Shown here piece by piece: positions 20,857-32,616 of a DNA stretch of 64,000 nucleotides. The DNA comes from Piper betle (lineage: Eukaryota; Streptophyta; Magnoliopsida; Piperales; Piperaceae), in contig JAURVB010013128.1 in assembly GCA_033002965.1 (NCBI GenBank), forward strand, positions 1-64,000, written 5' to 3'. The first letter of the stretch is position 1; the number at the start of each line of letters is the position of its first letter. A program made the position numbers and the translations under genes. The notes beneath the pieces are model-generated. The model made no database searches. It was not told the origin of the DNA and worked only from the letters and a program-made list of their open reading frames with translations.

Positions 20857-22350
20857 TTATTCATAGCAATTTAGTTAAATAAGTTGTACGATTAAATTAT
20901 TTAAAATAATTTTATTATTCTAATTTAAAAATATTATTAATACAATTATTTTAAATTATTCGACTCAATAAAATTTCAAACTTTATTTATTTTCATTATG
21001 CTATTTAGGTTTGACGCTAGTGATTGCTACCCGACTATAGTTTAATAGCCCATTTCGTATATTATTGACTCCTTATTAAAATAATCATTTTATTTACCTA
21101 ATATTAAATTTAATATGGTAAAGGTAAAATCTTTATTTTATTAATAATTTATAACCCTCAGATTTAATTTAATCGCTTGTTGTGTACCGATTAATTATCG
21201 ACTGTTTATCATTACCGTATTTTTATTACTTATGTCCATGTCAATTTTGTCTAATAATTAATTAGTTTAGTAACTTTACCCATAACCCATTAAAATTATT
21301 ATTTTTAAAGATATATTACGAGTTAGTATTATTGTATCGAGTCAACCCTTATTTACAAAACTGCCATCTTCTTTTTCTCCAAACTCCATCTTTGCACCCA
21401 AAAACCAGTCGTGGCGTCTTCTTCTTCAACCCAAAACCAGATCACTTCCTTCCCTAATTGCTTCCCTTCCCTAGCAACCCAATTGGAAGTCTAAAGCTCG
21501 TGCATTTCAGCAACCATCCACATCCAACTCTGTTCTGCACCAAGATGTGACTTCTGGCCAGCTGCACCGCTGAAACTGCAAATTTAACTCTGTCCAGCCA
21601 GCAGCACTCCCGTAAACTCTTCCCTTCTCCCTGCACGATAAGCCAACGTCAAGGCCAAGCGCTGTGAGCATGCACGGCATGAGCCTTAGCCGGCGAACTG
21701 GTATAGATGTCTGGAATTCTCCACAGCGCTGCTCCCTAAAACTCTGCCCATAACCAGCTGTAATTCTACCACCACTTGGAAACCAGGGACATGGTGAGCC
21801 CTCCCTTCGACCCAACAGCAAGACAGGACGTCAGGGTTGTGAGGGAATGCCTTGCAAACGTTTTTACGGCCGCCCATCTTACAAAAATTTCAGACTACTC
21901 AGCCATGGACAGGATTCCAGTTTTAAGTGTAGTTCTTGTTGTTTATTTTTTATTTCAGACTTGATTTCTCGTGATTATCAAGCTTATTATCAATTAAAAA
22001 GTCATATGAATGAATGAAAATTAAGAAGAGGAAGATAGGAAAGTTACCCAAGCAAGGAAGATGTCCGCTCTGGTAAGGAAGAAGAGAAGAAGATGAGAGC
22101 GTAATGACTCCCCCTCACAATTTATAAAATGAAAAATGATGTCCCCTCACCAAAAATGGCTAGGGTATGTGAAAACACACCAACACCCATATTTTATTCC
22201 TTTAACCGGGTAATCGGATAAACAATAAAATATTTAACTGGGTAGACTTAACCGGGTAGAGAATATAATATAATTAATATTAATTCTCTAACGTTCGATC
22301 ATTCCCTGCCCGAGCCGAACATATTAAAATTTTTTTCCACGGTCTTTACA
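20857..22350 (-). mobile_element. LTR-B2, U3-side part
   Basis: Resumes at TTATTCATAGC after solo LTR-A1 and continues through the AT-rich middle, the pyrimidine-rich transcribed block (21360-21840), TATA-type sequence (about 22121), GGTTAA-type repeats (22205-22262), and ends GGTCTTTACA at 22350. This end lies directly against the TTCTC target duplication in gag. Confidence 0.85.
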
Positions 22351-22409
22351 TTCTCGGTGTTCACATTGGGCGGAGTAGCTCGGTTTGACTGTCTACGAGT
22401 TCCTGCCAT
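22351..22409 (-). pseudogene. gag codons 1-20, separated from the rest of gag
   Basis: ATG at 22409-22407 on the minus strand opens M-A-G-T-R-R-Q-S-N-R-A-T-P-P-N-V-N-T-E, aligned with M-A-G-T-R-R-K-S-S-Q-A-A of the gag at 62898. It breaks at GAGAA next to LTR-B2 and continues at 16263. Upstream are a leader with (ATT)n near 22437-22454 and the PBS complement GCTCTAATACCA at 22583-22594 (one mismatch to tRNA-iMet). This shows that LTR-B3 is the 5' LTR of this gag. Confidence 0.83.
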
Positions 22410-22596
22410 CTAAAATGTTGAACCATCATGGTTCATTATTATTATTATTATTGTTTAAGTTATGACTTAGGTTTCTTAGCAAATGAATTTGTCAATTAAT
22501 AACACAACACATTGGGAAAAGGTAATTATTTCACTTTTCAGCAGGTACTTGAGTCATAAAATGTGAGCTGGTGGGAAACCTGGCTCTAATACCACC

Positions 22597-25045
22597 TGTA
22601 ATGACCCAGCCGAACCGGACCGGGTGTTACTTAAAAATATAGTTAATGTAAATGTAGCATTCCAGAACATGAATTTAAATACAACAAATAAGTCTCGCAA
22701 CATATAATATAAATCATAACAATAAATCTTGTTCTCTAAAATATAAAATAATTGTCCCACAGTCTCGGACCATTTCCCATAGCCAAATTTATAAGACAAG
22801 AGAATAATAAGGAAGTCCAATTTTTTTATCGATTCACCATACCTAGGTTGGTAAAAAAACCATCAACGACACTTCTATTCTTCAGTCCAATGCTGCTCAC
22901 CTGCGAAGGCAATTCCACGTTAGTGAAAAAACTACTAAGCCCCATAATTAAATTAAACAAGTCAATAAAACCCTATTATTATTTCACTTACTATTATTAT
23001 TATTATTATTACACAAGTCTTTAGTAATTATCTCTCAGGTCATTCTGAGATTAGTAATTTGTCTCTTAGTCATTCTGAGATTAGTAAAAGTCTTCTCCCA
23101 ACTCATTCTGATATTGGAAATCGTCTCCTAACTCATTCCGAGATTAGGTAGTCTCCCAATTCATTTTGAGATTAGTCATGGTCTCCCTGTTCATTCTGAG
23201 ATTAGAAATTGTCTCCGAGTTTATTTTGGGAAAATAAAACATTTTATATAGTTATACCAATTTGGGGAAATACAACATTTTATATAATTATACCAGTTTA
23301 GGAAAATATACCACATTTCAGACTATAATTTTACGGACTATGCAACATTTCACATGATTATATGGACTATAAAACATTTAAATGATTATACGGACAATAC
23401 AACATTTCAAATAATTATACGGACACACATAGTAATTTTAAAGGTGCGACCACGTGTCTGACTGAGTTAATTCCCTTGACCCCGATTGTGCAGCGCATGG
23501 TGGTTGAATATGGGCTCAGGCCGACCTGGGCTACCAATAAGGGAAAGTACAACATTTCAAACGATTATAGAGACCTCAATTTTTCGAACTCACAGCTGCG
23601 ACCAATGATCCTAATCTAAACGAGAATATAAAATTATACATAAGTCTAATTTTATTCGAGTAGGAATGCATGTAGCTATATGTTTAATAATATATATATC
23701 ACTAATAAAATTAAAAAATATTAAATATTAAATATTAAATTATTCATATGATATAATCATTCAAGTCCTACTTTACATTTTAAATTAATTATCTAAATCA
23801 TAATTAACACTTAACAAATGATAAATAATTATTAACTGATAAACAAGTATATAATTTTCCTTTGCAGTGATAATTACTTAACCCCGATCTTGATGATTTA
23901 GTTTACGGTTATAATTTTTAATCGCTAATATTATTTATAGCAATTTAATTAATTAAGTTGTTCGATTAAATTTTTTAAAATAACTTGTGTTATTTTAATT
24001 CAAAAATATTATTATTATAATTATTTTAAATTATTCGACTCAATTATTTTTAACTCAAGTCGGTATCAAGCCAAGTATTATTTACGAGTTGGGATTATTA
24101 TTTAACTTCAGCTGTGTCAAGTCAAGTATTATTTACAAGTTTGCCACCTAAAGTAATTTTCATCTTCTTCTTCCCCGGTTGCCATCCCCTGCTCCTGACA
24201 CCAGCCGCAGCCCGCTGATCATCTCCGGTCGCTGTCAATCGTCACCGCCCAGCCCTACCATGCTGTTACGATGTCGCCGAGGCCAACTCCGACCACCTTC
24301 CAGCAGCGGCGACGCACATCGCCTGCCTGGCTGCGCGCTCGCATGGCCGATTCCACCACCGGCGAGCGTCGTTGCCCCCAATTGGGTGGTCGCCTCAACA
24401 TGCTTGACCCCCTATCGACCTTCCCGCCCAGATTGGAAACTGTCACCACCCAGGACGGCCGGATTTCTTCACCACTGTCGTCGCCTCTGTTTTTGCCGTT
24501 GTCTTCTATTTTTGGCCATTTACCACCCCAGGCCGGCATCCACACACGTGAGATCGACTTGACACTAATCGACAAAGAGAGTAGGATCATCTTCTGACGT
24601 CGGAACGGTCGTCGCAACCGTTTCTCGGCGAAACTTTGCCTGTGCTTTCCCATCTCCCGAAATAAGGGACTCGTCGGCCAACAATCATGTTTAGTTTCTT
24701 TCTTATTGATTTTAAACTTTAATCCTCACAATTATAAAGCTTATTATCAAATTAAAATATGCATGCAAGAGAAATAAGAAGAGGGAGATAGGAAGAATAC
24801 CAAAGCAAGGAAGAAGACACGCTGGTAAGGAAGAGAGAAGAAAATGCGAATGAAGGCTATGGTGGACGATGTCCTTCATGAAATAAAATGAAATGATGGT
24901 TAGGGTATGTGAAAACACCCATATTTCAATTAACCAGGTAACTGGGTAAATAATAAAATATAATAATTAGTAGCTGGGTATTGAATATAACACATTCGAT
25001 CCTTCCAGAACCGTGTTCATGTCCCTTTTTTTCATGGTCTTTACA
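22597..25045 (-). mobile_element. LTR-B3: 5' LTR of the minus-strand gag-pol element
   Basis: TGTAATGACCC at 22597 next to a PBS, and GGTCTTTACA at 25045. Contains a 32-bp minisatellite (23028-23235), the GACTGAGTTAATTCCC block, the palindrome at 23628-23655, a CG-rich block (24180-24560), and a U3 with GGTTAA-like motifs (24923-24975). Its U3 and minisatellite differ strongly from B1. The right end meets Athila-like RT sequence, so the element inserted into that older remnant. Confidence 0.85.
23028..23235. repeat. About 32-bp minisatellite in LTR-B3
   Basis: Roughly six units of the form GTCTCCCAACTCATTCTGAG followed by ATTAG and a few bases. Unrelated to the 33-bp unit of B1 and B2 but at the corresponding LTR position. 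Confidence 0.82.
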
Positions 25046-26178
25046 ACCTTCCTTGTGGCCTTGTTTAGCTTCATGTAGTCCATACACACTTTCCATCGAG
25101 TAAATATACCAGGGGGAATTAGCTCATTGTTTTGATTGGGTATCACTATTATTCCCTCTTTCTTTAGACAGGGGTGGGTTACCCACTAACTACCAGCAAT
25201 TGGATAGATGATTTCAACATCTAGCCACTTAAGTATCTCCTTCTTCACTGCCTATTTCATTATAGGATTAAGGTATCTCTGCTACTTAACAGTTGGCTTA
25301 TATCCTTGTTCAAGCAAGATTTTGTGCATATAAACATTTGGATTAATGCCTCGGATGTTAGCAATAGTCCATCCAATAGATAGATGATGGTTCCTAAAAA
25401 CTCTCAATAGCTTATCTTCCTGCAAAGATGTAAGTGATGAAGAAATAATTACATGTAGAGCATTAGGTTGTGCAAGAAATGCATACTTGAAATGTTTTGG
25501 AAAGGGCGTCAATTCTAGATCTAGAGGACTGATGATAGATGGAATATTCATCTTCAGTTCTATCTATGATGTATGCATGGGCACCGGCTAATCGTGCCTT
25601 GCATTGTTGCTCTGTTGGTTATCTAGGTCTTTGGAAGTCAGTATGTGTTTGAGTAGGTCTAAAAATTGGCTTTTCTCCTAGACTTTTGTGACTTTTTGTT
25701 TCATGATATTGACTACAAAACAATCATTGGTTGTCTCTGGATATTGCATAGCTTTGAAGATGTTGAACACCACTTGTTCATTAGTTAACCTCATAATCAA
25801 TTCTCTTCCAGCCACATCAATTAGGGTTCTTCCTGTCGCAAGAAATGATCGCCCCATGATGATTGGGAGATCATTGTCTTCTTCCATGTCTAGTAACACA
25901 AAGTCAGCTGGGAAGCTGACCTTGTCTACCTTCACTAAAATATTCTCACTTTCTCCTCTTGAAAAGATGGAAGTTTGTCAGCTAATTGTAATTTCACAGT
26001 TTTAGGCTTTACCGCTCTAATTCCAATTTCTTGTAGATGGACAGTGGCATCAAGTTGATGTCAGCACCCGGATAACAAAGGGCATGAAAATTTTGCTCCA
26101 ATAGAACAGGGAATAATGAACCTCCCTAGATCCTTTAACTTTTGGGATAGTTTCCTTTATAACATTGCATTGCACTAC
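25046..26178 (-). pseudogene. Athila-like protease and RT remnant
   Basis: Minus-strand remnant of a different Ty3 lineage. At 25678-25935: F-P-A-D-F-V-L-L-D-M-E-E-D, P-I-I-M-G-R-S-F-L-A-T-G, the C-terminal half of an Athila/Tat-type aspartic protease. At 25282-25551: V-I-I-S-S-S-L-T, L-L-R-V-F-R-N-H, I-G-W-T-I-A-N-I-R-G-I, the RT N-terminus. Near 25050-25100: C-M-D-Y-M-K-L-N-K-A-T-R-K, the RT fingers, cut at the LTR-B3 border. It is cut on the other side, within the protease, by the insertion at 26179 and continues at 35480. Stops separate the parts. This is the oldest layer here. Confidence 0.8.
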
Positions 26179-26811
26179 TGTAACACCTCCAGTTCACGTT
26201 TGTGAACCGGACCGGCATGTTACAGGCCCCGGTTAGGTCGGCTAACCCGAACTCAACTCGCGCGGATCTAATCTCGGCGTCTTAAGATGAAGATATTACT
26301 CGTCATGCAAGGATGAATGCACAAAATCCTAACATGATACTACATGGATGACATGCAAACTAAATTACACACCATCACAATTACGATCAAAATCGATGAA
26401 ATTCTAAAATAAAACGGACAGAATTTTCCCTAAAAGGGCAATTAGGGACACCCTGTCAAAATTCTATATATAAACATATATACAAACATGTGTCTATACA
26501 TCACGCAACTTCATTCACACAATCTGTCATCGTGTCTTAGCATTCAATCATGTCACATCATCATATCTTATCATCATCTCATGAAATTCAATCATATCAT
26601 ACCATATCTTAGCATTTCACAACATCCGCAATATAATAGTATCATAAAAAAATATAAACACTCAATCGACTGACATGTGTGCAAGCCACAACAATGCTCT
26701 TCCGTCCAAGCTGGCACCTCAAACTCGTGATTATTACCTACATATAGTATAAAAACATGTCAGCAACAAGTGTTACTGGTCCGGAAAATAAAATAACTAT
26801 AACAAGCTGGC

Positions 26812-26831
26812 TATGAGAGCAAACTCTCATA
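26812..26831 (-). other. LTR-A conserved hairpin (T-A variant)
   Basis: Minus strand TATGAGAG-TTTG-CTCTCATA. The outer pair is T-A, where A1 has C-G: a second compensating position. Confidence 0.7.
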
Positions 26832-27047
26832 TGAAAGAAAACATCATATACTCCACGTGAACACTCTGAATGGAACTACTGAGGAGCCACTAGGCTGTAG
26901 ACCCGTAGCATCCCGAACTTACTGATCTGCCGCTGGTACTGTGCCACTCTCTGCACTTCTTTTTCAGTACTTCACGTAAAACTTTATCCTAAGCCCTCTC
27001 CATACCTCCATATTTCTCCTGGCCTTGAGTACGAAGGCCGAGTACTC

Positions 27048-27260
27048 TCAGGCAGTCGCCTTTAATACCCTTTGAACCACAAGTCCGAACATGCGCTGTA
27101 CTAAACAGTACCCATTAACCTCCACGTTCTCCGGGTGTGAGGAACTCAAACGTGGAGTTGTCAGGATCCCTCGGGAATGGAACAGTCCGCTGGCACTAAT
27201 CCAGAGCCCGCTTTGACTGTCACGGCATCCGCTCATGGTACGTGCAGTCAGTTTCTCCAT
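27048..27260 (-). CDS. Candidate leader small ORF (70 codons) in LTR-A3 left copy
   Basis: The ATG lies about 38 bases downstream of the TATA box on the minus strand; an earlier in-frame ATG at 27272 is probably upstream of the transcript start. The product begins M-E-K-L-T-A-R-T-M-S-G-C and contains S-G-L-F-H-S-R-G-I-L-T-T-P-R-L-S-S-S-H, ending V-L-K-A-T-A. Matching ORFs occur at 33498-33710 and 57251-57460; the A0 and A4 copies are broken. No known domain, signal peptide or membrane segment. It could be a real leader peptide, an upstream ORF that tunes translation, or simply RNA conserved for another reason. Confidence 0.35.
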   Translation of the reverse strand: MEKLTARTMSGCRDSQSGLWISASGLFHSRGILTTPRLSSSHPENVEVNGYCLVQRMFGLVVQRVLKATA

Positions 27261-30200
27261 CTCTCGTCTCACTGAAAAGCGAAAACTACATATATATAGG
27301 GCTGGGTAGGGATTTATATAATAGGCCCGAAGGCAACTTGTGGTGGATCTTGTTTTTCGAAATCATCCTCGAGGGGTTATTAATCCGAAAATCTGTTCGG
27401 ATAGATGGCCCGAGTTAAGTGGGATCCAATAAAATGCCACTTAACCCATCCTACAAATAATAAGATAAACATACAATAGAAAGACATAAAACAGAGTCGA
27501 GTCCTAAACGGACCTGGTAGAAGCTCTAAGCGTGTCATCGCACCTAGGCGGCGAGCTCCTACTCCGTACCTACACATCAAAACTAAATACTAACGCCCGC
27601 TAACTAAATGATGCATCAAACTCAATAAACATCAATCACAATCAATAATCATAAATATGAAAATAATTCTAACTCATCCTATTCCTACCAATTTTATTGT
27701 ATTGTTCCTAAGTTACATTACTCGATTAGCATGCTCAACTCGATCTACCTCATTAGATCACTCACTATTCATTCTCAATAAGTTGCATCATGCAATCATC
27801 CCTACACTCATACTCATACATTTATCATGACAATTATTCAATTCTAGCATGTTATACTAACAATCATAATCAATTTTAAATAACTCAATCGGAGGTAATT
27901 ATACCTCATGTAGTCGGTAATCGGTGATGGCTAGGGTTCTGTCACGTGTCTCGGAGCTCAAATTCGGTGATCATCGGCGTCCGAAGCTCGAACGGGCTCA
28001 ACTGGGTGAGCCCCGCGGAAGATCCAGTGAATTCCGGCGAAATCTAGAAATTCCGATTTTCCGACGGTTTTCTGCAGTTTTTCGGCAGCTACCGGCAGTT
28101 TTCCAGCGACAGTCGCCGGCGGCGTCTACTGGCCAGAAAGTGGTCGTGCTGGGTACGCTTGGAACCGGCTCGGTGAGCTTGACCCATCTACGAGGTCGAC
28201 GTGGCCAACGGAGGTGGCAGCTGGCCAGAAATTGCATAAAACAGAGGCTGGCCGTGGTGGAGTGGAGATCCTGCCGGGATGGGTGGCGTTGGCCTCCGTT
28301 CCGATCGGGGAAGGGCACTGGGCGGTCGATGGTGCTGAGGCGACCACCTGATCGTGGCGGCGACGATTGCCGGCGGTGGAATTGGTGATACGACCGAAAT
28401 GTAGCCGCGGCGCAGGTTGGTCGGGGCGGCACGGCAATGCCGTGGCGGGGCTAGGTAGCATCGATCGGCAACCGGGTGGTGTTGACAGCGGCGGCGACGA
28501 CACTGCTCAAGGGCGTCGTCGGGGTTTGGGAAGAAGATGTCGGGAGGGGAGAAAATAGCTCGGTGGCAAATTTCATAAATAAGACTTGACTCGTCTTCGG
28601 CTCGAGTCAAGTATAATAACTAAGACATATTAAATCCAAAAGAAAATTCATAAAAATCGGGAAAAATGCCGTAAAATCAAACAAACACCAAACATCGTAA
28701 TGATATGCTCTAGAACTATCAACCCACCCAAACTACCCGTAATGCGTCCTAACACGGTAAATAGGCTAAACTAATTCTACGATCTACTATATATAAAAAT
28801 AAAAAAATGACTGGCATACTCTCACATATTCTGATAACTCATTCTATTTTGCTGTGTTCATGATGTTATCATCATATACTTGGGTACGCATGACCCTCAT
28901 AGCTCATACACGCGACCGGCGTCGGCTCGGTACACGTGTCCTGAAACTGACTCAACTCGAAAAATAACGGTCGGACCCGACCGGTTCTAAATATAAAACC
29001 CTAACTCGAATCGTGGGTTTTACAATCTTCCTCCTTATAAAAATTTGTCCTCAAAATTTCAACTCAAGGAGGTTCTACTGAAACTAGTTCCTGGAAGCTG
29101 GGATACATATCAGTCGTATCCTCTACTGCTTCAACAGTCCTATACATCCTCACTGACTATAGTGGTGCCGACGTGGCGAGTCCTGCTAGTGATGCTGACC
29201 ATCTCAAACATTCTGGATTCTATACTTCCTGTGTCTGCTTTGACATTATCATTATCCTTCTCTTCTGTTCTGATCCCTACTGCTAACTCGGTGAAAAACC
29301 CTAGGTGACCCCTAAGGGCCTACTAGGTTGGTCAAGCAGATACTCTAGGGTATTGCAAGGTTCTAATCTAAGCTCTGTCTGGGAGAACTACATCGAGGGT
29401 AAGACCTACCTGCTAGCATCTACCCATGTCCCTCTAATCCTCATCTATGAAAAGTCATCTACATATACCCTCAGGAAACTCAATCCTAAATCCTACAACC
29501 ATACTAAGGTGTGCTATGAGTCTCCTGTTAGGTACGAGTGTATAGGCTAATGAGCTGCATAGCTCACTGTCGCCAGTCTAAATCTAACTCTCAAGTGTCC
29601 TTGTATAAGGAACTGGACCACTCACTGGGTCCTAGTTGACTCGGTCTTGAGTCAAGTATCTCACTCTATTCTATAAGAGAACAAGGATAACTGCTATGAC
29701 TCTATTGTATACTATGGCTTAGGTGACTATCTATACAACTACTAACTACTGCTGAAAAGAGGTGAGAACACCTGTACATACACAGTGTGTCTCAAAGAGT
29801 ATGATAACATACTCTGCATGAGACTGTGGAGTTTGCATTTGGTCTGTGGCATGTGCTCTGTGCTCTGGTCAATGTATACTCATCTTAATCCTCTAGATAT
29901 ACTGATGGTAGAACTGATACATACAAAAGGGTGAGTGGGAATCCTCAAGTGAAAACTCTACCATGTTTGACATCTCTAGGTTATAGGAAGGGAGGCTGAA
30001 TCTCGTGGAAATCTAGTCACACTACTCAAGAACTCTCAATGGGTGCTATCTCATTCTCACATGTGGTGTTTGACGCCAAGTAAATGGGGGATCCACTAGG
30101 TTAAGAAAAACCCGCTACATAGGTGTGTCACTCTGGTCTATGGTAAGGTCTAGGTATCATACCAATGGCAAGGAAGATGAAATCCCTATGTAGCATACTG

Positions 30201-31234
30201 GGTGACCAAAACATTGGTAGGTCCATGGACTTGCCTCTAAGATCACCACGATTCACTATGTCATAGGTGATCAGGCTGTGGAACAGTCAATCGATCACGA
30301 ATCTCAGAAACGGCTCTTATGTGGCTCTAGTCCAATCAGCTAACAGTAGGCATATGTTTCTCGATACTCTGTGACTCAAAGTACACTATCTCCCCTCAAG
30401 TCTACGGGGACTCATAGTGAGGTTTGACACGTGTCTTGTCCACTCTTCAGTGGTGTGTGACCTGCCGTCCCGTACCGATTTGTAGTACTAATCTTGACTC
30501 TCATGACTACTACCATTGTAGTAGACTCTCAAGCAAGGGTATCAATCAAGATGAGCATACACTGGTATCGCTCTTTAGTCAGCGTGGCCTGGGGTGAAAT
30601 CCTCATCAAAAGATCGGTCTGCAACATCTACCTGCACCGTAAACCCTAATCAGTACCATAAAAGTACCTCTATACTCAGGGCAAGGCTCAATCCTATGTC
30701 TCAAGGTGAGAACCTAATCGTGCTGGCGAAACACAAGGGAATTACTGTCCTTCTGAAAAACCCTTCCTCACTAACCCTCTATCTATGCCCAATACTAGTA
30801 TAGGTCAAACTCCTATCGCCTAGTGGCCCATCGCAAAATGGGTTAAACTACGCACGTGATCATCTACTAACCATCTGAACATTGCATGCTAGTTGTGGCC
30901 CATGGATGTACTATCATGTAATCTGCACAATCTGATCATTGTGACCATCCCATCTGGAGGTCATACTGTCATGTTCCCTGATTCTGTCCATGCGCATCCC
31001 TATGAGACTTGTCACTAAGAGTGCCTGATGGGGTTATCTTGCAATATTCATCTGACCCAAGGGTGTTAGGTCAAAACACTAATTGCAAGAGAGCTTTGAA
31101 GTCGGATCCTATGCCATCTCATCCAAATAACCTCACTTTTCCTAACTCTTCTCTGTTCTGCTAATTTCCATTGTGGCTATATCTTGTTCCTCAAGTTCTG
31201 GCCCTACTAAACTCTAACTAATCTACTTCGGTCG

Positions 31235-31505
31235 GCGGATGAGCAATACACGGACGGCGGTAGTGCATCTTCGGTCGGTGGTGGTACATCTCGAACGACG
31301 GTTGTGCACTCGGTTCGGTCAGCGGTCGTGCAACTCGGTCGGTGGTTGTGCAATTCGGTCGGCGGTTGTGCTACTCGGTCGGTGGTTGTGCAACTCGATT
31401 GGTGGTTGTGCACTCGGTCGGTGGTTGTGCACTCGGTCGGTGGTTGTGCACTCGGTCAGTGGTTGTGCACTCGGTCGGCAGTTGTGCAACTCTGTCGGTG
31501 ACAAT
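31235..31505. repeat. 19-20-bp minisatellite in the LARD interior
   Basis: Tandem units of ACTCGGTCGGTGGTTGTGCA with point changes and 1-base length variation. A short version survives at the corresponding place in the C-type element (about 41805-41850: CAGTGGTTGTGCTACTCGGA). Confidence 0.85.
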
Positions 31506-32604
31506 TCTATCTAGATGCTAAATTCTGATCTGGATCGTATACATCATAAATCCACTCTACTACCTCTGACATATCTTGGCTGCTAACAACTAGGCTCAGG
31601 TTGTCCAACCATACGTGTCTAATCCAGAGGGGTTTGAATCATGTGCTGACACATATGATGGTAAACCTATGTTGAACTCACTGTAATCTCTTGAAATTTG
31701 GAGTGGTTGCTTTCATCAGTGCTGACTGGCCCTCAATAGTAGTCCTGATCTTTTGCTCATCATATTGAGATTTCTACCTGGCAAAGTGAAGCCAAAACTG
31801 TTGCCCGTAGGTCATAAACTAGTGGAAGAGGGGGATGTGGTGAAGTGCTAATCGAACTGTCGATCCACCATGCTACTCATCCTCATTCATTACTATCTTC
31901 TAGAAGTGGTCCATCTCAAGTCGTCTGCACAAACTCTCATCTATGCTCCATTTACTATCAAGTCGTCTGCACAAACCTATTGGCATAATCACATCCTTCA
32001 TCCGCAGGGATTTGTCTAAGGCACTCGACGGTCCATCTCATGTGCCACTAACTTACTGGTATCTCTATACTTCAAGTTCTTTCCCACTATGTACACCACG
32101 TCCAATGGAAACAGGACTAATGCGGTGACATGCAAAACATGGACACCTGGTCAACATCCAATTCAGCCTCAGCTGACCGAAAATGTGGACACCTAGCTCA
32201 TCCAAATCTCTTTTGCAATGAACAGTATTGGTGGGTCTCTACGCCCATCATGACATTCCTGTCAGATTCTTAGAATCTAATGTCTATTGACCTCTGGATC
32301 TGGTATAAGATAGGATCCTATACCCGTTCTACCTCTGCTAGCACTACTACATCCCCTGCTCACATCTAACTGGGCAAGCAATCTGACATCATGATAACAA
32401 GCCATATATGGCATGTCAGCTCAACTAAGGTCAATGTCACATATTTCTGATCAAGTCTTGAATACACTGTTATCCAAACAACTTATGAAGAAAAATTTGC
32501 ATGTAAAGAAAATATACAAAAACATACCTGCCAGCTGGACTTGGAGAAGTCTTTGCACACACATCACCTATAAAACTATCATACATCTTAATCGTCCAAG
32601 AGTA

Positions 32605-32616
32605 GCTCTGATACCA
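32605..32616 (-). other. Primer binding site of the LARD-like element
   Basis: GCTCTGATACCA, complement of TGGTATCAGAGC, four bases from the LTR. Matches the 3' end of plant initiator tRNA-Met. Confidence 0.85.

Larger units (their letters stand above)
16264..22350 (-). mobile_element. Chimeric insertion in gag with unlike ends and 5-bp target duplications
   Basis: TTCTC is present at 16259-16263 and again at 22351-22355, and the gag reading continues exactly across these five bases (codons 1-20 to the right, 19 onward to the left). Read on the minus strand the insert starts with LTR-B2 (TGTAAAGACC...GGTACA, with solo LTR-A1 nested inside), then GG and the PBS TGGTATCAGAGC, a roughly 120-base leader, a purine tract, and a 150-bp TRIM-like LTR (TGTGAGATCC...GTCATTACA). 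The two ends are thus different LTRs. That is what would result if plus-strand strong-stop DNA of an LTR-B element paired with the PBS of a TRIM cDNA before integration. The structure is seen; the mechanism is inferred. Confidence 0.75.
9294..22596 (-). mobile_element. Interior of a minus-strand Tekay/Del-like LTR-B element, rearranged and split
   Basis: Read on the minus strand from right to left: PBS (22583-22594), 5' leader and gag codons 1-20 (to 22351), a 6.1-kb insertion (16264-22350), the rest of gag (16263 to about 15112), protease (15131-14790), RT (14762-13781), a rearranged block (13780-10990), and integrase (10902-9412) ending at a purine-rich tract against LTR-B1. Domain order gag-PR-RT-RH-IN and the C-terminal chromodomain-like end are those of Ty3 chromoviruses. 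Many stops and indels make it defunct. The gag-RT part and the integrase part may come from two related elements, because their flanking LTRs (B3 and B1) belong to different subfamilies. Confidence 0.8.
26179..29024 (-). mobile_element. LTR-A3 left copy (3' LTR of the LARD-like element)
   Basis: TGTAACACCTCC at the left and GTGGGTTTTACA at the right, followed by ATCTTCCTCCTTATAAAAAT, the reverse of the purine tract. Carries the hairpin (26812-26831), the leader small ORF, a TATA box (about 27287-27300) and a CG-rich block (27910-28560). Relative to the right copy it lacks about 57 bp near 28400. Confidence 0.9.

Noticed and set aside
16571..22350. LTR-B2 as the ordinary 5' LTR of the gag-pol interior at 9294-16258
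   Set aside because: gag codons 1-20 lie on the far side of B2 at 22351-22409, and five duplicated bases flank the insert. LTR-B3 is therefore the 5' LTR of that gag and B2 is part of an insertion.
27924..28388. Long open frames in the CG-rich LTR-A block (also 40769-41155, 55786-56259, 34609-34965)
   Set aside because: They overlap in several frames, encode only R/P/A/G-rich sequence, and are not kept in the same frame among copies. They are composition artefacts.
29045..29550. Coding exons in the LARD interior
   Set aside because: Short frames in both directions, not kept in the related interior at 36681-38603, no domains.
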